Positions 24,390-31,770 of a stretch of DNA of 64,000 nt are shown in pieces (the stretch's first letter is position 1; every line of letters starts with the position of its first letter). The DNA lies in NCBI RefSeq assembly GCF_019966575.1, contig NZ_JAINFK010000002.1:356232-420231 (forward strand). Reading direction: 5' to 3'. A program made the position numbers and the translations under genes. The stretch comes from Oricola cellulosilytica. GTDB lineage: Bacteria > Pseudomonadota > Alphaproteobacteria > Rhizobiales > Rhizobiaceae. The notes beneath the pieces are model-generated. The model saw nothing but the letters and a program-made list of their open reading frames with translations. It was not told where the DNA came from and made no database searches.

Positions 24390-25373
24390 ATGCAGCGAAC
24401 GGCTTTGAGCCTGCGTGGTCTGGAGATATTCCAACTCGTGGCAAAATCAGGATCGGTGGGCAAGGTCGCCGCCGAAACCGGCCTGTCCATCAGCACGGTG
24501 TCCCACCATTTACGCGGCGTTGAGGAATCGCTGGGCGTCAGCCTCCTCGATCACTCCCGCAGACCGATGGTTCTGACCCCGGCGGGCAGCACCTTTGCCC
24601 GCTACGTGGAAGACGGCCTTAGGCTCATTCGTCGTGGCGAAATCGAGCTGACATCGGGCGACCTTTCACAGACGCGAGAGCTGCGGTTCGGGATCGTCGA
24701 CGATTTCGACAACGAGGTTGCGCCGGAACTGACCCGGTTTCTGGCGCGTGCGATGCCGAAGTGCACCTTCAATCATCACACCCGTCCAAGCCATGATATC
24801 GTCCGGCTTCTTTCCGAGCGAAAACTCGACGTTGGCGTTGCGACCCGTCCGATCACCGGCGCTTCCGGATTATCCGAGTATCCGCTTTTGCGGGACCCCT
24901 TCGTGATCGCCCTCCCCGCCTCGAGCTCCGATGCGCCTGAAAGCTGCCTGGCGGGACGCTCCAAGCTCACGTTCCTTCGCTACTCGAGAAACCAGATCAT
25001 CGGAAAACTGATCGAATCCCATCTGCGCCGCCTGCGGTTATCTCTGCCGAACCGGTTTGAGCTCGAGAGCAATCAGTCAATTATCGCGATGGTGGCCGAC
25101 GGAAGCAGTTGGGCGATCACCACACCCAACAGCTACTTGCGCGCCAGAAGGTTCCACGACCGCGTGACGCTTCACCCATTTCCCAGCAAGGGTTTCGCTC
25201 GCACCCTATCGCTGTTTACCACTGAAGATTATCCGCAGAATGTAACCGATATGATTGCGACGACCCTGCGTCGCCTGATCACGCGGCACATGATAGAGCC
25301 GGTCTCCATTCAAGCCCCGTGGCTGGCTTCAAGCTTTCGCCTGCTTGGCGGCGACGACCCTGAAGCAGCCTGA
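24390..25373 (+). CDS. LysR-family transcriptional regulator
   Basis: This 327-residue protein has an N-terminal winged helix (about residues 5-65: GLEIFQLVAKSGSVGKVAAE, TGLSISTVSHHLRGVEESLG) and a C-terminal effector-binding domain of the PBP type (from about 95, ELRFGIVDDF). It is transcribed divergently from tauA. A palindrome with a LysR-like T-N11-A core lies between the two, and the same repeat occurs upstream of the flavoprotein gene at 25566. I therefore infer that it controls both units. The effector could be taurine or a methylated precursor, but this is not visible in the sequence. The ATG at 24390 has only a weak ribosome site. Confidence 0.9.
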   Translation: MQRTALSLRGLEIFQLVAKSGSVGKVAAETGLSISTVSHHLRGVEESLGVSLLDHSRRPMVLTPAGSTFARYVEDGLRLIRRGEIELTSGDLSQTRELRFGIVDDFDNEVAPELTRFLARAMPKCTFNHHTRPSHDIVRLLSERKLDVGVATRPITGASGLSEYPLLRDPFVIALPASSSDAPESCLAGRSKLTFLRYSRNQIIGKLIESHLRRLRLSLPNRFELESNQSIIAMVADGSSWAITTPNSYLRARRFHDRVTLHPFPSKGFARTLSLFTTEDYPQNVTDMIATTLRRLITRHMIEPVSIQAPWLASSFRLLGGDDPEAA

Positions 25374-25477
25374 GACGGTCCGTTCCTGGCGCTGTCCCGC
25401 ATCGGCGGCAGGCCGGCACCTGGCGTCTGTTGCTGTCTGGTCACCAACATGTTTCCTCAGTCAAATACTCAAAACCT

Positions 25478-25498
25478 GGTTTCGATATCCTCGAAACC
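25478..25498. promoter_or_regulatory. Second copy of the LysR-type inverted repeat
   Basis: GGTTTCGA (25478-25485) and TCGAAACC (25491-25498) form a perfect 8-base inverted repeat with a 5-base spacer. This is the same TTTCGA-N5-TCGAAA core and spacing as at 24332-24348. It lies 68 bases before the ATG of the flavoprotein gene at 25566. Confidence 0.6.
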
Positions 25499-25565
25499 AT
25501 GACGACCCGTTTGACCCGTCTGCCGGAAAAAGGCGTTGGTTTCTGGGCCAGTAGGAAAAGGGGCG

Positions 25566-28001
25566 ATGAAAACGCGTACAAAAGTAGTGGTGATCGGCGG
25601 CGGCATCGCCGGCTGCTCGACGCTCTATCACCTGACGCGGGAGGGTTGGAGCGATGTGGTTCTGATCGAGCGTGACGAACTGACCTCGGGAACGACCTGG
25701 CATTCAGCCGCGCAGGTGACCAATTTCGGCATGAACCAGACCATGGTGGGGCTGAAGAGCCATTCCATCTCGCTCTACAGGGAACTGGCGGATGATCCGG
25801 AATATCCGATCAACTACCATCACGCCGATGGCGGCATCCGCCTAGCTGGCTCCGAAGCGCAGATGCAGGGATATCGGCATTTTGCCTCGATGGCGCGCGG
25901 CATGGGAGTGGAGTTCGAGATCCTCGACGCCGAGGAATGTGCCCGCCGCCATCCGTTGATTTCGACCGACGACCTTTTGGGCGGGCTCTGGGACCCGCTC
26001 GATGGCGACATCGACCCGGCGCAACTCTGCCAGGCGCTGGCTCGCCGGGCTCGCAAGGCCGGTGCCGAGGTTTATCGCCATACGCCGGTAACCGGGCTCA
26101 CCAAGCACGGTGACGATACATGGACCGTACACACGCAAAATGGCGATATCGACTGCGATATCGTCGTGAATGCCTGCGGCTATCGCGTGAACGAGGTGGG
26201 CGCAATGATGGGCGTGCATCACCCAGTAGTCTCCATGGAGCATCAGTATTTTCTGACCGAGGATATCCCCGCGATCCGCGAGGCCGGGCACCGGATGCCG
26301 CTCATTCGCTGTCCGATCAGCGATTTCTACTGCCGCCAGGAAAAACAGGGTTTGCTCGTCGGGTTCTACGAGCAGGACTGCAAGACCTGGGGCCTGGACG
26401 GGATCGATCCGAATTTCGTCAACGCGCTCTGTCCGGACGACCTCGAAAGGGTGGCGGACGTGCTGGAGGGCGCGATCGCGCGGCTACCGGTGCTGGCCGA
26501 GACCGGCATCCGCAGCATTATCAACGGACCGATCACCTACACGATCGACGGCGCGCCGCTCGTCGGACCGATTCCGGGCAAGCGGAACGCATTCTGCATC
26601 ATCGGGTTGCGTGCGGGCCTTGGAGAAGGCGGTGGTCACGGATGGCTCCTGGCGCAGCAGATCGTCCACGGCGAAGCCTGTTACGACACCTGGTGCATCG
26701 ATCCGCGCCGGTTCACCGGCCATGCGAATGTCGAACTGACCGCTCTAAAGGCGATCGAGGATTACCAGAACGAATTCCGGTTTCATTTTCCGCATGAACA
26801 CCGCCCTGCCGGACGGCCGGCGAAAACGACGCCGCTCTATCCCTTGCTGGCAGCCGAAGGAGCCGAGTTCACAGTGGTCAATGGATGGGAGCGTGCCGAC
26901 TACTTCAAGCCGGCGCCGGACTTCCGGACCTCACTAAGCTTCCATTTCGACGAAGCCTTCGACGTGGTGGCGCGCGAGGTAGCAAATGTGCGCGACAATG
27001 TCGGCCTCTGCGAAGTCAACGGCTTCAACCGGTTCGAGATCACCGGCAAGGACGCCCATGCCTTCCTAGACCGCATGTTCTGTGGCCGAGTCACCCGAAA
27101 CCCCAGACGTGTGGGGCTCGGCTACCTGTTGAACCACGACGGCATGGTGAAGGGCGAAGCCACCATCGCCAACCTGCCCGCCAGCGACCGCGGACCTGAC
27201 CGCATCTGGTACGGCTCAGCGGCTGCCAGTGAGTTTCACGATATGGACTGGCTGAGCATGCACCTCCAACCCGGTGAGGACGTACAGGTCCGATCACTCA
27301 CCAACGACCTGACGATACTGGTCCTCGCCGGGCCGCGTGCGCGCGCTGTGCTCTCTGCCTGTTCCCGGGCCGACTGGTCCAGAAAGGCTTTCCCCTGGCT
27401 CAGCGTGCGCGAATGCTTCATCGGCTTTGCTCCGGCGACGGTCATGGGCGTCAGCTTCTCCGGTGAACTGGCCTACGAAATCCATGTCCCCAACGCCTCG
27501 CTCCACGCGGCCTGGCTTGCGCTGCGCAAGGCAGGCGAAGCCTTCGGCATCGAGCTCTTCGGCGCCCGCGCGGTGGAATCGATGCGGATGGAAAAGGGTT
27601 TCCTGCATTGGAAAGCGGACATCATCACCGAGTTCGATCCGTTCGAAACCGGCCTCGAACGATTCGTGAAGCTCGACAAGCCCGCCTTTGTTGGCAAGGA
27701 GGCTCTGCTCAAGCGCCGGCCCGCGGGGGTGCGCAAGAAGCTTGTCACGCTTCAACTGGATGCCACCCATGCGCCTGCCCATCCGGGAGCATCCGTCTTG
27801 GGGGGAAAAGAGGTCGTTGGTATCGTGACCTCGGGAGGTTGGGGCCATCGCACTGGCTTGAACCTGGCCTATGCTTTTGTCTCTCCGGCGATTTCGGCCC
27901 CCGGGACCGTGGCGACAGTCGACGTCCTCGGTGCGCCGATCCCTGCGCGGGTCATTCAGCCAAGCCCCTACGATCCTGACTTCGCCCGTATCCGGGCGTA
28001 A
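25566..28001 (+). CDS. FAD-dependent demethylase with GcvT domains (dimethylglycine/sarcosine dehydrogenase family), copy A
   Basis: This 811-residue bifunctional flavoenzyme has an N-terminal DAO-type FAD domain with GGGIAGCSTLYHL at residues 11-23. The motif TTWH follows, whose His (H46) is the covalent FAD attachment residue in this family. A central FAO_M segment (about 370-430) precedes a GcvT folate-binding domain and C-terminal barrel (about 435-805). Relatives oxidise an N-methyl group and pass the formaldehyde to tetrahydrofolate. The ATG at 25566 follows AAAAGGGG. It lies downstream of the LysR gene with its own copy of the LysR repeat. Substrate unknown; N-methylated taurine is a context-based guess. 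Confidence 0.9.
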   Translation: MKTRTKVVVIGGGIAGCSTLYHLTREGWSDVVLIERDELTSGTTWHSAAQVTNFGMNQTMVGLKSHSISLYRELADDPEYPINYHHADGGIRLAGSEAQMQGYRHFASMARGMGVEFEILDAEECARRHPLISTDDLLGGLWDPLDGDIDPAQLCQALARRARKAGAEVYRHTPVTGLTKHGDDTWTVHTQNGDIDCDIVVNACGYRVNEVGAMMGVHHPVVSMEHQYFLTEDIPAIREAGHRMPLIRCPISDFYCRQEKQGLLVGFYEQDCKTWGLDGIDPNFVNALCPDDLERVADVLEGAIARLPVLAETGIRSIINGPITYTIDGAPLVGPIPGKRNAFCIIGLRAGLGEGGGHGWLLAQQIVHGEACYDTWCIDPRRFTGHANVELTALKAIEDYQNEFRFHFPHEHRPAGRPAKTTPLYPLLAAEGAEFTVVNGWERADYFKPAPDFRTSLSFHFDEAFDVVAREVANVRDNVGLCEVNGFNRFEITGKDAHAFLDRMFCGRVTRNPRRVGLGYLLNHDGMVKGEATIANLPASDRGPDRIWYGSAAASEFHDMDWLSMHLQPGEDVQVRSLTNDLTILVLAGPRARAVLSACSRADWSRKAFPWLSVRECFIGFAPATVMGVSFSGELAYEIHVPNASLHAAWLALRKAGEAFGIELFGARAVESMRMEKGFLHWKADIITEFDPFETGLERFVKLDKPAFVGKEALLKRRPAGVRKKLVTLQLDATHAPAHPGASVLGGKEVVGIVTSGGWGHRTGLNLAYAFVSPAISAPGTVATVDVLGAPIPARVIQPSPYDPDFARIRA

Positions 28002-28023
28002 CCGCCAACCAGCGAGGATAGAA

Positions 28024-28077
28024 ATGTATCTTCTGCACCAGATCGCCGCTCCGTACGACGAGCCACGGAATGTCTGA
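28024..28077 (+). CDS. Possible 17-residue peptide upstream of the DegT gene
   Basis: MYLLHQIAAPYDEPRNV is encoded 22 bases after the flavoprotein gene, behind a GAGG ribosome site five bases from the ATG. Its stop lies three bases before the DegT ATG, which has only a weak Shine-Dalgarno of its own, so the frame may serve translational coupling. It could be a chance frame. I know no peptide family like it. Confidence 0.3.
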   Translation: MYLLHQIAAPYDEPRNV

Positions 28078-28080
28078 ACC

Positions 28081-29277
28081 ATGAGCGCTCGCAAGTTCAC
28101 CGGCAATTTCACCCAGCAGGAGCCCCTCTCCGAGACGGCCATCGAAGCTGCTGCGGCAGTCCTGCGGAGCGGACGGCTGCATCGTTACAATCTGGCGCCC
28201 GGCGAGGTGGGCGAGGTAGCGCTGCTGGAAGAGGAATTCGCAGCCTGGCAGGGCAGCCGATACTGCATTGCCGTGGCATCGGGCGGGCAGGCAATCCAGA
28301 TCGCCTTGCGTGCGGCGGGCGTGGCGCCTGACGATCGTGTCCTTACGAACGCCTTCACGCTCGCGCCCGTCCCCGGTGCGATCCACGCCGTTGGGGCGCG
28401 GCCCGTGCTCGTCGAAATCGACGAGAATCTTCGCCTCGACTTCGAGGACCTCGCTCGCAGGGCCGAGAGTTCCGGAGCGCGTTTCCTGTTGCTCTCGCAC
28501 ATGCGCGGCCACCTGTGCGACATGGACCGGCTGATGTCGCGGGTGGCGCAATTCGGGCTGACCGTTATCGAGGATTGCGCCCATACAATGGGCGCGACCT
28601 GGAACAATCTGCGCTCGGGGAGTTTCGGCCTTGCGGGCTGCTTTTCCACGCAAACCTACAAGCATATCAACTCGGGTGAAGGCGGGCTTCTCACTTCCGA
28701 CGATCCCGACTTCATTGCCCGCGCGACGATCCTCTCGGGCAGCTACATGCATTATGCTCGCCATGGGGCGGGACCGGATCCGGAACACTTCGCCCGACCG
28801 CGCTATGACATGGCCAACATGTCGGCCCGCATGGACGCGCTGCGTGCCGCGATCCTGCGACCGCAGATCAGGTCGATCGAGGAGAACGTGGCGCGCTGGA
28901 ACCGCCTCTACACTGCCGTCGCCTCGGAACTCGTCAGTTCGAACCGGATCGTACTACCTGCTCGTCCGGAGGCCGAAGGCATGGTGGGCTCATCGATTCA
29001 GTTCAGGGTGCCGGACCTCGGCGAAGCTGGTTGTCGCCGCGTGGTAGCGCAAGCAGGCCTGCGCGGAGTGGAGCTTAAGTGGTTCGGCAACGAGGAGCCC
29101 AAGGGCTTCACCTCGATGCATCGGAGCTGGCGCTATGTGGACCCTCATCAACTGCCTCAGACAGACGGGGTGCTCGCAACGCTGTTCGACATGCGCCTTC
29201 CGCTCACATTTTCTGAAGACGACTGCACCCTGATCGGGCGGATCATCCGCGAAGAGGTCAGCGAAGTGCGTCTATGA
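28081..29277 (+). CDS. DegT/DnrJ/EryC1/StrS-family PLP aminotransferase
   Basis: A fold-I aminotransferase of 398 residues from the sugar/aminocyclitol type family. Marks are the Gly/Ser turn at ASGGQAIQIAL (residue 63), NAFTLAPVPGAI, the cofactor Asp in VIEDCAHTMGA, and the Schiff-base Lys in STQTYKHINSGEGGLL (near residue 201). All key residues appear intact. Family members usually transaminate keto-sugars, so a place between N-demethylases is odd. It may act on another keto substrate of the pathway. It follows copy A after 79 bases, containing the 17-codon frame, and ends 24 bases from the convergent copy B. Confidence 0.88.
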   Translation: MSARKFTGNFTQQEPLSETAIEAAAAVLRSGRLHRYNLAPGEVGEVALLEEEFAAWQGSRYCIAVASGGQAIQIALRAAGVAPDDRVLTNAFTLAPVPGAIHAVGARPVLVEIDENLRLDFEDLARRAESSGARFLLLSHMRGHLCDMDRLMSRVAQFGLTVIEDCAHTMGATWNNLRSGSFGLAGCFSTQTYKHINSGEGGLLTSDDPDFIARATILSGSYMHYARHGAGPDPEHFARPRYDMANMSARMDALRAAILRPQIRSIEENVARWNRLYTAVASELVSSNRIVLPARPEAEGMVGSSIQFRVPDLGEAGCRRVVAQAGLRGVELKWFGNEEPKGFTSMHRSWRYVDPHQLPQTDGVLATLFDMRLPLTFSEDDCTLIGRIIREEVSEVRL

Positions 29278-29301
29278 GCCCCCACACCCTGCATTTCCGG
29301 G

Positions 29302-31746
29302 TCACACCTTCACCCTTTCTGATCTCGGGTCGTAGAATGGCTTCAAGGATGCATTCGCCGCGAAGCGCTGCCCGGCGACCTCGATCTCGTAGCGCGATGC
29401 CAGCACCTCCTCTACCGTCTCGCCCGCGCAGGGCACGTAGCCCATGCCCACGGCCGCACCGAGATGGTGGCCATAACTGCCGGAACTGAGGTATCCCACT
29501 ATTACGTCGTCGCGGATGATGGGCTCGGCGTGATAGAGCAGCGGTTCGGGATCGCTCAGCAGGAACTGCACAAGACGCTTCTGGAGCCCCTCCTCTCGCT
29601 TGCGTTCCACCGCATCGCGGCCGATGTAAGCCACATCGGTTTTCTTCATGGCAAAGCCCAGGCCCGCTTCGAGAATGTGATCTTCACTGGAAATGTCATG
29701 ACCGAAATGGCGAAAGCCCTTTTCGATGCGGCAGCTGTCCATCATGTGTAGCCCGCAGAGCTTGGCGTTCATCTCGCGCCCGGCTTCGCGCAGCACTTCG
29801 AAGACATGTGCCGCCATGTCGCTCGAAACGTAAATCTCCCAGCCCAGTTCGCCCACATAGGTGACGCGATGCGCGCGGGCCAGCCCCATGCCGATCTCGA
29901 TTTCCTGACAGGTACCGAAGGGATTTAAAGCATTTGAGAAATCGTTGGGCGACACACGCTGCATCAGCGCCCGCGCGTTCGGACCCATGACGCAGATCAC
30001 CGCCTCTGCCGCTGTCATGTCGGTGAGCGTCACCCGATATTCGCCCGCCTGTCGGCGCATCCATTCCTGATCCGCCAACCGCGTAGCGGCGGGCGTCACC
30101 ACCAGGTAGGCGGTTTCCGACAGGCGGGTGATCGTCACGTCTGCCTCGATTCCGCCGCGCGTATTCAGGAACTGGCTGTAGACGATCTTGCCTACCGGCA
30201 CCGACAGATTGCCGGCTGCGACGTAGTTCAGAAACGCCTCAGCCTGCGGGCCCTCGACGCGAATCTTGCCAAAGGAAGACATGTCGTAGACGCCGACGTT
30301 TTCGCGAATCGCCATGTGCTCGCGAGAGGCGTTGGCAAACCAGTTCTGCCGTTGCCACGAGTATTGATATTCCGGCGCTTGGCCCGGATCGGCGAACCAA
30401 TTGGCACGCTCCCAGCCGGCGAGTTCGCCGAAGACTGCGCCTTCGGCCTTCAGCGCATCGTGCAGAGGCGAGCGGCGGATACCGCGGGCGGTAGCCTTCT
30501 GGCGGTAGGGGAAGTGGTCGGCATAGAGCAGACCCAGCGTTTCCCTGGATCGCTCGAAGAGGTAAGTCTTGTTGCCCTGGAAGGGCTGCATCCGCGCTAT
30601 ATCCACATCGCCCAAGTCGAAGGGCTTTTCGCCCGTGTCCATCCACGAGGCCAGCGCCATGCCGGCACCACCCGCGGACTGTATGCCGATCGAGTTAAAT
30701 CCGGCCGCCACCCAGACATTGTCCATCCCGGGCGCAAGGCCAAGGTGATAGGCGTCGTCGGGCGTGAAGCTTTCAGGTCCGTTGAAGAAGGTGTGAATGC
30801 CCGCCTCTGCCAGCAGCGGCATCCTGTTCACCGCCATTTCGAGGATGGGCTCGAAATGGTCGAAATCTTCCGGCAGTTGGTCGAATTCGAAGTCTTCGGG
30901 GATGCCATTCATTCCCCAGGGCTTGGCCTCGGGTTCGAAAGCGCCCAAGAGGATCTTCCCGGCGTCCTCCTTGTAATAGGCGCATTCCTCCGGCACCCGG
31001 AGGACCGGGAGTTGCGACAGACCGGGCACCGTGTCGGTGACGATGTAGAAATGCTCGCAGGCATGCAGCGGGACGGTCACGCCCATTTTGCGCCCGACTT
31101 CATGGCCCCACATGCCGGCGCAATTGATGACGTGATCACAGGCGATGGTGCCGCTCTGGCCTTCCGCCTCCCACGATACGCCGATGATGCGGCGGCCATC
31201 CTTCCCAAAGCCTGTGACCTTGGTGCGTTCGAGCACCTGCGCGCCGCGCATTTTCGCGCCCCTGGCCAGCGCCAGCGCGATGTTGGCGGGATCACCCTGT
31301 CCGTCCTTGTCGAGATAGACCGCCGCGGTCACGTCCTCGATATTGACATGCGGGTAGCGCGCCAGCAGCTCTGACGGACTGATTTCCTCGACCTCGACGC
31401 CGAAAGCGCGCGCCATCGAGGCCTGTCGCAATATCTCTTCGCGGCGCTCATCCGACAGGGCCACGGTGATCGAGCCGTTGCGGCGGAAGCCCGTCGCGAC
31501 GCCGGTTTCTTCTTCAAGGCTACCGTAAAGCTCCTGGCTGTATTTCGCCAGCCGCGTCATGTTCTGCGAGGCGCGCAACTGCGCGATCAATCCGGCCGCG
31601 TGCCAGGTGGTGCCGGAGGTCAGCTGCTTGCGTTCAAGGAGCACCACATCCGTCCAGCCAAGCTTGGTCAGATGATAGGCAACCGAGCAGCCGATCACGC
31701 CACCGCCAATTATGACCGCTTGGGCTTTTTGAGGGGGAAGAGCCAT
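29302..31746 (-). CDS. FAD-dependent demethylase with GcvT domains, copy B
   Basis: Same architecture as the genes at 25566 and 31771: 814 residues, FAD motif GGGVIGCSVAYHL at residues 14-26, and covalent-FAD His in SGTTWHAAG (H49). The central domain lies near 375-435, with a GcvT folate domain and C-terminal barrel to the end (SSGSYGHHLGAAVGMGYV). Most like dimethylglycine or sarcosine dehydrogenase, which transfers the oxidised methyl group to tetrahydrofolate. The ATG at 31746 follows AAAGGA. It is the third gene of the minus-strand unit XRE-cupin, copy C, copy B (24-base gap) and ends convergent with the DegT gene. Confidence 0.9.
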   Translation of the reverse strand: MALPPQKAQAVIIGGGVIGCSVAYHLTKLGWTDVVLLERKQLTSGTTWHAAGLIAQLRASQNMTRLAKYSQELYGSLEEETGVATGFRRNGSITVALSDERREEILRQASMARAFGVEVEEISPSELLARYPHVNIEDVTAAVYLDKDGQGDPANIALALARGAKMRGAQVLERTKVTGFGKDGRRIIGVSWEAEGQSGTIACDHVINCAGMWGHEVGRKMGVTVPLHACEHFYIVTDTVPGLSQLPVLRVPEECAYYKEDAGKILLGAFEPEAKPWGMNGIPEDFEFDQLPEDFDHFEPILEMAVNRMPLLAEAGIHTFFNGPESFTPDDAYHLGLAPGMDNVWVAAGFNSIGIQSAGGAGMALASWMDTGEKPFDLGDVDIARMQPFQGNKTYLFERSRETLGLLYADHFPYRQKATARGIRRSPLHDALKAEGAVFGELAGWERANWFADPGQAPEYQYSWQRQNWFANASREHMAIRENVGVYDMSSFGKIRVEGPQAEAFLNYVAAGNLSVPVGKIVYSQFLNTRGGIEADVTITRLSETAYLVVTPAATRLADQEWMRRQAGEYRVTLTDMTAAEAVICVMGPNARALMQRVSPNDFSNALNPFGTCQEIEIGMGLARAHRVTYVGELGWEIYVSSDMAAHVFEVLREAGREMNAKLCGLHMMDSCRIEKGFRHFGHDISSEDHILEAGLGFAMKKTDVAYIGRDAVERKREEGLQKRLVQFLLSDPEPLLYHAEPIIRDDVIVGYLSSGSYGHHLGAAVGMGYVPCAGETVEEVLASRYEIEVAGQRFAANASLKPFYDPRSERVKV

Positions 31747-31770
31747 TCCGAACAGTCCTTTAATGAAAGG

